Below, one piece after another: positions 14,359 to 23,215 of a stretch of 36,891 nt of DNA. The notes below the pieces were generated by a model. That model did not search any database. It worked only from the letters and a program-made list of their open reading frames with translations, and was not told the origin of the DNA. The translations under genes were made by a program, and so were the position numbers. Origin of the DNA: Ruminococcus sp. (GTDB lineage Bacteria; Bacillota; Clostridia; Oscillospirales; Ruminococcaceae); NCBI GenBank assembly GCA_017462565.1, contig JAFTQW010000046.1, forward strand, positions 1 through 36,891, written 5' to 3'. Each line of letters opens with the position of its first letter. Positions within the stretch are counted from its first letter, which is position 1.

Positions 14359-15528
14359 TTATCCTCGCAGCTTTATTTTCTTTCTTATGTCCGCAAGACG
14401 ATTCAGAGCTTCATTCAGTGTGTCGTTCTTCTTTGCAAAATGCAGGCGAATATAACGGTTTTCAGGCTCTTTGAAAAAGCTCGAACCCGGTACAGCTCCC
14501 ACGCCTACATCCCTTGCAAGCGTCTCGCAAAATTCCAAATCGCTGTCATATCCGAACTCTGATATATCAAGAAGAATATAATATGCTCCTTGTGGAACGG
14601 TATGACGGATGTTCAAATCGTCCAGACCACCCAGGAACAAATTGCGCTTCTCGGTGTATTTTTCTTGCAGCCATTTATAGTACTCATCACCGAATTTCAG
14701 CCCCGTTACGGCAGCCTCCTGCAACGGTGCGGCAGCTCCGACTGTAAGAAAATCATGGACTTTTTTTACCGTGTCGATCACATCAGGCGATGCAATAACA
14801 TAGCCCAGCCGCCAGCCCGTAATGGAATAGGTTTTCGACAGCGAACTGCACTGAATGGTACGTTCCCACATTCTCGGCAAAGCAGCAAAATAAGTATGTT
14901 TATTCGGCTCATAGATGATATGTTCGTATACCTCGTCTGTGATAACAAAGGTGTCATATTTTTCTGCAAAATCAGCGATGATCTGCAATTCCTCAAGGCT
15001 GAAAACCTTTCCGCAAGGGTTGGATGGATTGCATAAAATGAGCGCTTTCGGGTGCTGTTGAAATGCCAATTCCAGTACATCCACATCAAAATTAAATTCA
15101 GGCGGATTCAACGGAACATATATCGGTTCAGCTCCCGAAAGAATGGTGTCTGCTCCATAATTTTCGTAAAAAGGCGAAAATACAATGACTTTATCTCCCG
15201 GGTTTGTCACGCTCATCATAGCCGCCATCATTGCTTCTGTACTGCCGCAGGTTACAACGATTTCGCTGTTCGGGTCTATTGCCCTGCCCGAAAAACGTTC
15301 GTACTTTTCAGCAAGCGCTTCACGAAAATTCTGTGCGCCCCATGTGATGGAATACTGGTGAAAATCCTCCTTTGTCACCTGTGCGAGACGGTCTAAAATT
15401 TCTCTTGGCGGCTCAAAATCCGGAAATCCCTGTGACAGGTTCACAGCTCCGTACCTGTTGGAAATTCTCGTCATTCTGCGGATAACGGAGTCCGTGAAAT
15501 CCGCTGTTCTGTTTGATAATGTGGGCAT
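14359..15528 (-). CDS. Class I/II pyridoxal-phosphate aminotransferase
   Basis: Start chosen at 15528 (MPTLSNRTADFTDSVIRRMT). Its GGAGAAAG site lies in the last codons of the upstream gene and the ATG follows that stop by 1 nt. The protein has the fold type I pattern: VNLSQGFPDFEPP, NPSNPCGKVFS, TDEVYEHI, the lysine motif SLSKTYSITGWRLGYV and RLHFAKKND near the end. It is closest in look to the aspartate/aromatic aminotransferase group that includes methionine aminotransferases. It should interconvert an amino acid and the 2-oxoacid used by the oxidoreductase encoded directly upstream in the same operon. Confidence 0.88.
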   Translation of the reverse strand: MPTLSNRTADFTDSVIRRMTRISNRYGAVNLSQGFPDFEPPREILDRLAQVTKEDFHQYSITWGAQNFREALAEKYERFSGRAIDPNSEIVVTCGSTEAMMAAMMSVTNPGDKVIVFSPFYENYGADTILSGAEPIYVPLNPPEFNFDVDVLELAFQQHPKALILCNPSNPCGKVFSLEELQIIADFAEKYDTFVITDEVYEHIIYEPNKHTYFAALPRMWERTIQCSSLSKTYSITGWRLGYVIASPDVIDTVKKVHDFLTVGAAAPLQEAAVTGLKFGDEYYKWLQEKYTEKRNLFLGGLDDLNIRHTVPQGAYYILLDISEFGYDSDLEFCETLARDVGVGAVPGSSFFKEPENRYIRLHFAKKNDTLNEALNRLADIRKKIKLRG

Positions 15529-15529
15529 A

Positions 15530-16420
15530 TTACTTTCTCCAATCTCTGCGAATCTTCTCCCATTTTGCATCACGGGACTGAATAATCATCTGAATGTCCT
15601 CGTCTGTCAAATGTCTGAATCGACTTTGTTTTTTCAGATAATCCGAGACACTTGTAAATTCCTTTGGGTCATGATTCAATGTAAATTTGCCGTTTTCGTA
15701 CTCCGCAAGATACCACAAACCGCAGTCCACAATTTCTCTTGCGGAGTCAATCGTATCGCTGACAGGGATTCCCCAACCCGTAGGGCATGGTGCGATAACG
15801 TGAATATACTTCGTCCCCTTGATTTTCGACGCTTTTTCCACCTTGTTCAAAAAATCCGTCATATATCCCACTGTAGCCGTTGCAGCATAAGGAATATCAT
15901 GAGCCGCCACGATTTCAAACATATTCTTTTTCGGACGAATATTTCCGTGTATATTTTTACCTGTCGGCGTAGTTGTTGTCTTTGCGCCAAAAGGCGTAAG
16001 ACCGCTTTTCTGGATTCCCGTATTCATGTAGGCTTCGTTGTCATAGCAGATATAGATGATATTATCGTCACGGTCAATAGCTCCCGAAAGTGCCTGTATT
16101 CCGATGTCTGCCGTACCGCCGTCACCTGCGAATCCGACCGCTGTAAAGTCTTTGATACCTCTTGCACGAAAACCCGCTTCAATACCTGTCAGCATAGATG
16201 CCGTGCCTGCGAATGTAGAAATTATGGCATTATTCGCAAAACAGAGCTGCGGGAAATTAAATCCCACTGCCGACATACAGCCTGCCGGAAGAACGGCGAC
16301 TGCGTTTTTTCCCAAAACCTTCAAGGCATTTCTAACCGCAAGACTTCCACCGCATCCTGCACAAGCCTTGTGTCCATAGAAAAATTCGTCCCTGCACAAA
16401 TTTTTTGCTGTCACGCTCAT
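15530..16420 (-). CDS. 2-oxoacid:ferredoxin oxidoreductase, beta subunit
   Basis: The 296-residue subunit binds thiamine pyrophosphate: FYGHKACAGCGGSLAVRNAL with the cysteines of the proximal cluster, VGFAGDGGTADIGIQAL (GDG motif) and YDNEAYMNTGIQKSGLTPFG. This is the PorB/VorB family. A further cysteine in VIAPCPTGWG fits a 4Fe-4S ligand set. With the alpha, gamma and delta subunits it interconverts a 2-oxoacid plus CoA and an acyl-CoA plus CO2, using ferredoxin. Substrate cannot be read from sequence; pyruvate and branched-chain or aromatic 2-oxoacids are all possible. It directly abuts the alpha gene. Confidence 0.92.
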   Translation of the reverse strand: MSVTAKNLCRDEFFYGHKACAGCGGSLAVRNALKVLGKNAVAVLPAGCMSAVGFNFPQLCFANNAIISTFAGTASMLTGIEAGFRARGIKDFTAVGFAGDGGTADIGIQALSGAIDRDDNIIYICYDNEAYMNTGIQKSGLTPFGAKTTTTPTGKNIHGNIRPKKNMFEIVAAHDIPYAATATVGYMTDFLNKVEKASKIKGTKYIHVIAPCPTGWGIPVSDTIDSAREIVDCGLWYLAEYENGKFTLNHDPKEFTSVSDYLKKQSRFRHLTDEDIQMIIQSRDAKWEKIRRDWRK

Positions 16421-17572
16421 TTATTTCACCTCAATTCCGATAAAATTCACACGTTCTGCACCGTTTTCTATTTCAGAAAAAATATTCTCAATATCCGACC
16501 GGGAGATATTTCGTCCGCCAAGTCCGCCTATAAAATTGTAAGACGGAACCTGCAGCTCCGCACCGTGCAGAGCAGAGTTGACATTTGTAAATACAGTTCC
16601 CTCGCTGCCGAAAGAAATATCTTTTTCCAGCACTCCTACAGCCTTTGCATTTTTTACGGATTCCACAAGTTCAGCAGTCGGGAACGGTCTTAGGTAACGA
16701 AGTCTGACAACACCGACTTTCTTGCCCTCTGCTCTCAGTTTATCAGCAGTTTCACGGCAAAGTCCAGTGATACTTCCGATCGTTATCAAAATAAATTCGG
16801 CATCTTCCGTTTTGTAATTTTCAGTCAGGCCACTGTATTTTCTGCCGAATATTTCCGCAAATTTTTTCTCCGATTCAGCTATCACGGAAACGGCGTTCAG
16901 CATCTCCTGATGCTCCTTGAATTTGAAAATATAGTTGTAGTCAGGACCGGCTGAAAATGCCATATTTTTTGAATTTTCCAGGTCAAGCTTATTATCCGTT
17001 TCAAATTTCGGAAGAAATTTATCTGCCTGCTCCTCATCCGGAATATTCACTTCTTCATAAGTATGAGTGAGAATAAAACCGTCCAGATTCACCATAAAAG
17101 GCGTTGCTGTTTTTTCGGCAATATAGTAGCTCATCAGTGCAAGGTCAAGGCTCTCCTGTGCATTTTCTGCATACGCTTGAATCCAACCGCTGTCAAGCTG
17201 TGAAATGCTGTCGCGCTGGTCGCCATAAATATTCCAAGGAAGAGCAGTTGAACGGTTCGCATTCATCATCACAATCGGAAAACGTCCTCCTGATGCGTAA
17301 TAAAGGCACTCTGCCATATAAAGAAGTCCCTGAGATGAAGTCGCCGTAAACGCACGTACTCCCGCCGCACTTGCTCCCATGGCACATGAAAGTGCAGAAT
17401 GCTCAGACTCAACATGAATAAATTCAGATGCAAGGCTTCCGCTTTCTACCATTTCCGAAAGACGTTCCACAACGATAGTTTGCGGAGTAATGGGATATGC
17501 CGAGATTATGGCAGGTTTTGCAAGTCTGATACCCTCTGCAAACGCTTCGTCACCTGATAAAAATTTCTTCAT
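16421..17572 (-). CDS. 2-oxoacid:ferredoxin oxidoreductase, alpha subunit
   Basis: This 383-residue subunit carries GDEAFAEGIRLAKPAIISAY and PITPQTIVVERLSEMV, FIHVESEHSALSCAMGASAA and TATSSQGLLYMAE. These are the conserved N-terminal pyrimidine-domain motifs of PorA/VorA. The C-terminal transketolase-like domain is present (LRYLRPFPTAEL, GGLGGRNIS). Length is normal for a four-subunit enzyme. It overlaps the delta gene by 4 nt. Confidence 0.92.
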   Translation of the reverse strand: MKKFLSGDEAFAEGIRLAKPAIISAYPITPQTIVVERLSEMVESGSLASEFIHVESEHSALSCAMGASAAGVRAFTATSSQGLLYMAECLYYASGGRFPIVMMNANRSTALPWNIYGDQRDSISQLDSGWIQAYAENAQESLDLALMSYYIAEKTATPFMVNLDGFILTHTYEEVNIPDEEQADKFLPKFETDNKLDLENSKNMAFSAGPDYNYIFKFKEHQEMLNAVSVIAESEKKFAEIFGRKYSGLTENYKTEDAEFILITIGSITGLCRETADKLRAEGKKVGVVRLRYLRPFPTAELVESVKNAKAVGVLEKDISFGSEGTVFTNVNSALHGAELQVPSYNFIGGLGGRNISRSDIENIFSEIENGAERVNFIGIEVK

Positions 17573-17862
17573 TTTCTCTCAGCCTCCATTTCTATCGCAT
17601 TTGGCTTGCAGATTTTTTTGCAGATACCGCAGCCTTTGCAGAAATCATAATCTATCACAGCCTTGTTGTTTTCAATAGAAATCACACCGTCAGGACAGTA
17701 TAAATAACACTGCATACAACCCACGCATTTTTCCATGTCAATTATCGGTCTGATACTTCGCCAACCAGCATTTTTGCTCACAAGATAGCCTGCTTCAAAG
17801 GAAGTATCCGAGGGAACTTCCGCAAATGAGAAGCTTGTTTTTTCTCTCAGATATGGTTTCAT
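17569..17862 (-). CDS. 2-oxoacid:ferredoxin oxidoreductase, delta (ferredoxin) subunit
   Basis: The 97-residue protein has two 4Fe-4S motifs: CVGCMQCYLYCP and CKGCGICKKICKP. This is the standard delta subunit that passes electrons from the beta subunit to free ferredoxin. It overlaps both neighbours by 4 nt. Confidence 0.93.
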   Translation of the reverse strand: MKPYLREKTSFSFAEVPSDTSFEAGYLVSKNAGWRSIRPIIDMEKCVGCMQCYLYCPDGVISIENNKAVIDYDFCKGCGICKKICKPNAIEMEAERK

Positions 17863-18377
17863 TTCAGTACCTCCTCCGCAGATTTTCTGACCGCCTGTTT
17901 ATTTTTATCACGAATTTTTTCAGGCATATATCCGTCAATGGAACGCTCTATGTCCTCCACTGAAACAGCTCCCGATACCGCTGAAAAAATACCAAGCAGA
18001 ATTGTGTTGACTGTTGGCAAGCGTAGTTCCCTTGCAATGGAATCGCAGTCAAAAGAAATTATTTTTTCATCAGCGATTTTTCTGCCGTTGATGATGATCT
18101 TACCGTTATTTTTTAGCAGTTTTTTTAGTGAATCGCTATACAGTGTATCGTCAAGAATTATGATATAATCCGCTTTTTCAGTTTCACTGCGATCAAGAAC
18201 AGGTTTGCTGCTGAGCTTTGTAAACGCCCTCACCGGAGCGCCGCGTCTTTCAGGTCCGAAAGAAGGAAATGCAAGGGCATGGTATTCACTGCCCTTGTCG
18301 GCATATGCTGCTCCAAGCAGCTTTGCGGCTGTAAACGCACCCTGTCCGCCTCTGCCAAGCCATATTATTTCTGTCAT
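17859..18377 (-). CDS. 2-oxoacid:ferredoxin oxidoreductase, gamma subunit
   Basis: This 172-residue protein starts with TEIIWLGRGGQGAFTAAKLL, the glycine-rich motif of PorG/VorG, which contacts CoA. FGPERRGAPVRAF and VNTILLGIFSAV are also family marks. It is the first gene of the operon gamma-delta-alpha-beta-aminotransferase-LysR. A moderately good AGAGGTG site precedes the ATG. Confidence 0.92.
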   Translation of the reverse strand: MTEIIWLGRGGQGAFTAAKLLGAAYADKGSEYHALAFPSFGPERRGAPVRAFTKLSSKPVLDRSETEKADYIIILDDTLYSDSLKKLLKNNGKIIINGRKIADEKIISFDCDSIARELRLPTVNTILLGIFSAVSGAVSVEDIERSIDGYMPEKIRDKNKQAVRKSAEEVLK

Positions 18378-18445
18378 GTAATTACACCTCTGCTTCTGTA
18401 TTTATCATTTTCATAAAATATCATGTATCGTCCCACAAGACGGTC

Positions 18446-18473
18446 ATTATACGATGTTGCCTTAATTATTCAA
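18446..18473 (-). promoter_or_regulatory. Promoter of the oxidoreductase operon
   Basis: On the minus strand TTGAAT (18468-18473), 16 bp, TATAAT (18446-18451), about 70 bp before the gamma subunit start. It has no palindrome of the kind seen at the four sulfur promoters. Confidence 0.55.
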
Positions 18474-18485
18474 TACGTATTAGCC

Positions 18486-19550
18486 TCAATTTATTATTCC
18501 ACCGCCCAGAACAATTTCACCATCATACAATACAACAGCTTGTCCTTTGGTAATTGCCCTCTGCGGTTCGTCAAAACGGATATGCACATTTTTTTCACCT
18601 ATTACATTAATTTCAGCCCACTGTTCCTCGTGATGATATCGTATTTTTGCTTTTGCACGAAATTTTTCAGGCGGCGTATCAAATGCTATCCAGTTGAAAT
18701 CAACTGCATTTAAATCACAACTTAATAGTTCCCGACTTTCTCCAAGAATAACAGCATTGTCAAGAATATCAATTCCGCATACATAAAGTGGATTCCTTGC
18801 GGAAATTCCAAGTCCTTTCCGCTGTCCAATCGTATAATGAATAATGCCCTTGTGCTGACCTAAAACAGTTCCGTTTCTATCAATAAAATTTCCAACTGGA
18901 TATTTCTTTCCGCTGTATTGTTCAATGAATGCAGAATAATTTCCATCTGGAACAAAGCAAATATCCTGACTGTCGGGCTTATCAGCATTGAAAAATCCCT
19001 GCTTTTCAGCAATTTTTCGTATTTCAGATTTTTCAAGTTCTCCGCACGGAAAAACTGTGTGTGCAAGCTGTTCCTGTGTCATAGCATACAGTACATAGCT
19101 TTGGTCTTTTGATAAATCCACAGCTTTTTTCAGAATGAATCGTCCATTTCCATTCACTATTCGTGCGTAATGTCCTGTTGCAATCTTTTCACATTCAAGA
19201 ATTTCCGCACGATGATACAATGCATCAAATTTTAAATAACGATTGCAGTCAATACATGGATTCGGCGTTCTGCCACTTTCATACGCTGAAATAAAAGGCT
19301 GAATCACTTTTTCAGCAAAATGATTCGTAAAATTGAATGTATAGTGTGACATTCCAAGACGAAACGCAACACTTTTTGCATCTTCAACATCATTCAAAGA
19401 GCAACAGGTTTTTTTATATTCTATGCCTATGTCCTCATTGTGAAACAGCTTCATTGTGACACCGATGCAATCATATTCCGACTGTTTCATCAAATATGCG
19501 GCAACGGAGGAATCCACACCTCCGCTCATAGCAATCAATGCTTTTTTCAT
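18486..19550 (-). CDS. mnmA: tRNA-specific 2-thiouridylase MnmA
   Basis: Start chosen at 19550 (MKKALIAMSGGVDSSVAAYL), 1 nt after the nadA stop; an ATG 15 nt earlier is also in frame. The PP-loop SGGVDSS binds ATP. NPCIDCNRYLKF holds the first catalytic cysteine and DSQDICFVPDGN the second. The C-terminal barrel domain is complete (GQRKGLGIS, GQAVVLYDGEIVLGGG). It adds sulfur to uridine 34 of Lys, Glu and Gln tRNAs, using persulfide sulfur from a cysteine desulfurase. The NifS gene in the same operon is the obvious donor. Last gene of the operon. Confidence 0.95.
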   Translation of the reverse strand: MKKALIAMSGGVDSSVAAYLMKQSEYDCIGVTMKLFHNEDIGIEYKKTCCSLNDVEDAKSVAFRLGMSHYTFNFTNHFAEKVIQPFISAYESGRTPNPCIDCNRYLKFDALYHRAEILECEKIATGHYARIVNGNGRFILKKAVDLSKDQSYVLYAMTQEQLAHTVFPCGELEKSEIRKIAEKQGFFNADKPDSQDICFVPDGNYSAFIEQYSGKKYPVGNFIDRNGTVLGQHKGIIHYTIGQRKGLGISARNPLYVCGIDILDNAVILGESRELLSCDLNAVDFNWIAFDTPPEKFRAKAKIRYHHEEQWAEINVIGEKNVHIRFDEPQRAITKGQAVVLYDGEIVLGGGIIN

Positions 19551-19551
19551 A

Positions 19552-20463
19552 TTATCCCAACTCAATCATTCTGTCAATACATTTTCGTGCATCACGGATC
19601 ACATTTTCCGGCAAAATGATCTCCTTTCCACAGCCTTGTACCGCACGATATACGTCCATAAGCGTTGTAACTTTCATGTTATGGCACACTAAATCTTTTG
19701 ACAGCGGATAGAAATGCTTGTCAGGCAATTCGTAAGATAAAGATTCTGCAATACTAATTTCCGTGCCTATAATAAACTTTTTATATTCGGATTTTCTTGC
19801 AAATTCCATGATACCTGTGGTAGAACCGATAAAATCGGCAAGTGCAACAACATCTGGCTTGCATTCGGGGTGTACAAGAAGCAGTGCATCGGGATGTGCA
19901 GCCTTTGCTTTTTTTACATCTGAAACTGAAATTCTTGCATGAGTGGGACAACCGCCGCTGAGTAATTTGAAAGTTTTTTCAGGAATTTGCTTTGCTATAT
20001 AATCACCCAAATTGCAATCGGGAACAAACAGGATTTTTTTGTCGGGAAGATTTTTCACGATTTTAACTGCCGATGATGAGGTTACGCACGCATCGCAAAT
20101 CGTTTTCAGTTCAGCTGTTGTATTGATATATGCAACTACCGCATAACCGGGATACTGCCTTTTGACTGCGGATATAATGTCCTTGTCCATCTGTTCTGCC
20201 ATTGGACAGCCTGCTTCGCTGTTGGCAAGTATGACTGTCTTTTCAGGTGAAAGAATTTTGACTGTTTCAGCCATAAAATTCACGCCGCACATGACGATAG
20301 TTTTCTGCTCCGCCTTTGCCGCCTGCACAGATAATCCAAAGGAATCCCCAGTATAATCTGCAATTTCTTGTATCTCGTGTGCCTGATAGGAATGAGCAAG
20401 AATACAGACATCATTTTCTTTTTTCAGGCAAAGTATCTCGTTTTGTAATTCATGTATTGTCAT
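19552..20463 (-). CDS. nadA: Quinolinate synthase NadA
   Basis: Start chosen at 20463 (MTIHELQNEILCLKKENDVC), with a TGAGGTG site. The 303-residue protein has the NadA pattern: ILAHSYQAHEIQEIADYTGD, FGLSVQAA, VMCGVNFMAETVKILSP with cluster ligand cysteine, VVAYINTTAELKTICDACVT, HPECKPDV and the final CGKEIILPE. The enzyme condenses iminoaspartate and dihydroxyacetone phosphate to quinolinate for NAD synthesis with a 4Fe-4S cluster. nadB and nadC are not in this window. Linkage to nifS and nifU fits its need for cluster assembly. Confidence 0.95.
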   Translation of the reverse strand: MTIHELQNEILCLKKENDVCILAHSYQAHEIQEIADYTGDSFGLSVQAAKAEQKTIVMCGVNFMAETVKILSPEKTVILANSEAGCPMAEQMDKDIISAVKRQYPGYAVVAYINTTAELKTICDACVTSSSAVKIVKNLPDKKILFVPDCNLGDYIAKQIPEKTFKLLSGGCPTHARISVSDVKKAKAAHPDALLLVHPECKPDVVALADFIGSTTGIMEFARKSEYKKFIIGTEISIAESLSYELPDKHFYPLSKDLVCHNMKVTTLMDVYRAVQGCGKEIILPENVIRDARKCIDRMIELG

Positions 20464-20471
20464 GAAACACC

Positions 20472-20909
20472 TCATTCACAAGTTATGCAGTGACCGCAGT
20501 TTTCGCAATCGGGAAATATGGCGGCATCGTAGGGAATATTATTTTTCTTGTAGTAATCAAGCACTGCCGATTTGATTGCTTCCTCTGCAAGTACAGAGCA
20601 ATGGAGCTTATGTGCAGGCAGTCCATCCAATGCTTCAACAACTGCTTTGTTGGAAAGAGTCAGCACCTCGCTAAGCGGCTTACCCTTAATCATCTCCGTA
20701 GCCATTGAGCTTGAAGCAATTGCAGAGCCGCATCCGAATGTTTCAAATTTTACATCGGTGATAATATCGTTTTGGATTTTTAAGTATATCTTCATAATAT
20801 CACCACACTTGGCATTGCCTACTTCACCGATGCCATCTGCATTCTCAATAGAACCGACATTTCTCGGATTCATAAAATGATCCATTACTTTTTCGCTATA
20901 TAGAGCCAT
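20472..20909 (-). CDS. nifU: Iron-sulfur cluster scaffold NifU (IscU-like)
   Basis: The 145-residue scaffold has the three conserved cysteines: GNAKCGDIMKIYLKI, ETFGCGSAIASSSMAT and KLHCSVLAEEAIKSA. An extra C-terminal cysteine cluster, CENCGHCITC, is present, a form I know from clostridial NifU proteins. It receives sulfur from NifS and assembles Fe-S clusters. The gene lies 9 nt downstream of nifS. Confidence 0.93.
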   Translation of the reverse strand: MALYSEKVMDHFMNPRNVGSIENADGIGEVGNAKCGDIMKIYLKIQNDIITDVKFETFGCGSAIASSSMATEMIKGKPLSEVLTLSNKAVVEALDGLPAHKLHCSVLAEEAIKSAVLDYYKKNNIPYDAAIFPDCENCGHCITCE

Positions 20910-20918
20910 TTCAGTTCC

Positions 20919-22109
20919 TCACTTTAAAATAAAATTTTTTCTTCCGCTGATTTTATCATGCCAAAGCGGTGACATTTTTCTGAGATACTCCACGACCTCA
21001 CGGACAGACTGTATGATATATTCCACTTCATTTTCCGTAGTATTCTCATCAAGAGAAAGCCGCAGCGAACCATGCGCAATCTCATGTACTCTGCCAATCG
21101 AAAGCAACACATGACTTGGGTCAAGAGAACCGGAAGTACACGCAGAGCCAGATGATGCGCAGATTCCTTTTGCATCAAGCAATAGTAACAGACTTTCTCC
21201 CTCAATTCCCTCAAAACAGAAATGCACATTGGACGGCAGACGTTTTTCCCTATCACCATTCAAAATGGAATGCGAAATTTCGGAAAATCCTTCAATGAGT
21301 CTGTCACGGAGCTTTATCAGCTTTGCAGTATTTTCGTTTATATGTTCATTGGCTTCCTCCAAAGCAGCAGCCATTCCCATAATTGCCGGAATATTTTCCG
21401 TACCAGCTCGCTTACCACGCTCCTGTGCACCGCCCTCAATGATGTTCGATAAAACAATACCTTTTCTGGCATACAGCACGCCAATGCCTTTCGGACCGTG
21501 AAATTTATGTGCCGAAAGGGACAACATATCAATGTTCTGGGCTTGTACATCAATTGCAAGATGTCCTGCCGCCTGCACCGCATCGGTGTGGAACAGCACT
21601 CCTTTTTCATGGCAAACCGCACCGATCTCCGCAATGGGTTGTACCGAGCCGATCTCGTTATTGGCATACATAACAGTTACAAGGCAGGTATCTTCACGAA
21701 TTGCATTTTTTATCTGTTCCGCAGTAACAAGTCCAAATTCTCCCACGTCTAAAAGTTCTACTTCAAAGCCCTGATTTTCCAGCTTTTGCAGTGTATGCAA
21801 AACGGCATGATGTTCAAAAGCTGTAGAAATAATGTGCTTTTTACCTTTACGTTCGCCAATTTTTGCTGCTGAAACAATTGCCTGATTATCTGCTTCACTG
21901 CCGCCGGAAGTAAAAGTGATCTCTCTTGGATGACAGTTGAGAATTATGGAAATGCTTTCCCTCGCATTGTACAAAGCTTCCGCTGCCTTTTGTCCCGATG
22001 TATGCAGGCTGGACGGATTACCATAGACCTCATCAAAATAAGGGATCATCGCATTTACTGCCGTTTTGCTCATTTTGGTGGTCGCCGCATTATCGGCATA
22101 TATTTTCAT
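20919..22109 (-). CDS. nifS: Cysteine desulfurase NifS
   Basis: This 396-residue PLP enzyme begins MKIYADNAATTKMSKTAVNA. It has the HHAVLHTL region, the lysine motif SLSAHKFHGPKGIGVLYARK and the catalytic cysteine loop CASSGSACTSGSLDPSHVL. It releases sulfur from cysteine as a persulfide for NifU, MnmA and, probably, the rhodanese-ThiF protein encoded just upstream. The gene follows thiF by 20 nt. The C-terminus is a little longer than usual, with basic residues (GRKNFILK). Confidence 0.95.
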   Translation of the reverse strand: MKIYADNAATTKMSKTAVNAMIPYFDEVYGNPSSLHTSGQKAAEALYNARESISIILNCHPREITFTSGGSEADNQAIVSAAKIGERKGKKHIISTAFEHHAVLHTLQKLENQGFEVELLDVGEFGLVTAEQIKNAIREDTCLVTVMYANNEIGSVQPIAEIGAVCHEKGVLFHTDAVQAAGHLAIDVQAQNIDMLSLSAHKFHGPKGIGVLYARKGIVLSNIIEGGAQERGKRAGTENIPAIMGMAAALEEANEHINENTAKLIKLRDRLIEGFSEISHSILNGDREKRLPSNVHFCFEGIEGESLLLLLDAKGICASSGSACTSGSLDPSHVLLSIGRVHEIAHGSLRLSLDENTTENEVEYIIQSVREVVEYLRKMSPLWHDKISGRKNFILK

Positions 22110-22129
22110 ATGAATTTCTCTCCTTTTCG

Positions 22130-23215
22130 TTAATTACTGCACATAGTTCTTAAATATTCCCATGCATTTTCTTTTATACTCTTTATATCCGCATTATACC
22201 CGCATACCCTGCAGTTTTCATTTTTATGTGAAAAATCTGCAATTCTTGTTTTCATTGTCAAACCGTCAAAAATAAAGATTTTCCCGATCAGCAGTTCTCC
22301 GATACCAAGAAGATATTTTATCGCTTCAAGTGCCTGAATACTCCCAATAATTCCTGCAATTGCTCCTATGACACCTGCCTGACTGCAATTCGGAACATCT
22401 TTCGGAATTTCCTCAAAAATACATCTATAACAAGGTTTGTTACCGGGAACATACGTCATAACCTGTCCTTGAAACTGTAAAATACCACCATGACAGAACG
22501 GTTTTGCAAGAAGAACACAAGAATCATTGATTAAAAATTTGGTTGCAAAATTATCTGCACAATCAATGATAAAATCATATTGACTAATAATTTTCTCTGC
22601 ATTTTCTGGAGTAATTTCATAGGAATATGCTGTAACCGAAATCGTATCGTTTAACTTTTCAAGCGTTTTTTTAGCAGACTCTGCTTTATTTATGTTTTCC
22701 GATTCTATATTATGCAGTATCTGCCTTTGAAGATTTGAAATACTTACATTATCATTATCCATGATTCCGATTTTTCCGACTCCAGCACCAGCAAGATAAA
22801 ATGCCACAGGTGAACCGAGACCGCCTGCACCGACAATCAGAACACTTGAATTTTTTAATTTTTTCTGTCCGTCAACACCAATTTCGGAGAGAATTATCTG
22901 TCTTTCATACCGGCTTATTTCCGATTGGCTTAAATCATTTAAATTATGTAAAAGCCATTCTCTGAATCCACCTGATAAATTATATGCAGAAAAGCCCTTG
23001 TTTCTAAATTTTTCAACAAATACAATGCTGTTTGTGCCAATACTGCAATATAAAATCAGCTTTTTGTCTTTCGGAAGAATATCAAAATTTCCGTTCCACA
23101 AAACAGCATTTGTGATATGTCCATGATTGTATGCAATTTCACTTCTCACATCAATAAAAACGTAACTGCATTTGGGCATTTCTGAAATCTGCTCCAACGT
23201 CAATTCTTCTGTCAT
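22130..23215 (-). CDS. Rhodanese-ThiF/MoeB fusion (sulfur-carrier adenylyltransferase)
   Basis: The 361-residue protein has an N-terminal rhodanese domain (about 8-95) with the loop YCSIGTNS, where the first cysteine should carry persulfide. A ThiF/MoeB E1-like domain follows: RYERQIILSEIGVDGQKKL, VGAGGLGSPVAFYLAGAGVG, DNDNVSISNLQRQ, IDCADNF, PNCSQAG and zinc pairs CYRC and CRVC. It should adenylate the C-terminal glycine of a ThiS/MoaD-like carrier and pass sulfur to it. Most fusions I know (MoeZ, MOCS3) have rhodanese at the C-terminus, so the order is reversed here. No carrier gene is in the window. The gene overlaps its upstream neighbour by 4 nt. Confidence 0.9.
   Translation of the reverse strand: MTEELTLEQISEMPKCSYVFIDVRSEIAYNHGHITNAVLWNGNFDILPKDKKLILYCSIGTNSIVFVEKFRNKGFSAYNLSGGFREWLLHNLNDLSQSEISRYERQIILSEIGVDGQKKLKNSSVLIVGAGGLGSPVAFYLAGAGVGKIGIMDNDNVSISNLQRQILHNIESENINKAESAKKTLEKLNDTISVTAYSYEITPENAEKIISQYDFIIDCADNFATKFLINDSCVLLAKPFCHGGILQFQGQVMTYVPGNKPCYRCIFEEIPKDVPNCSQAGVIGAIAGIIGSIQALEAIKYLLGIGELLIGKIFIFDGLTMKTRIADFSHKNENCRVCGYNADIKSIKENAWEYLRTMCSN

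Noticed and set aside
15458-16693. A 411-codon plus-strand open frame
   Set aside because: It is antisense to the clearly real oxidoreductase beta gene, is rich in Cys, Arg and Phe as shadow frames are, and has no ribosome site.
18378-18485. Riboswitch or T-box before the oxidoreductase operon
   Set aside because: The leader is only about 60 nt and has no T-box or known riboswitch signature, only a short CGTC/GACG pairing.
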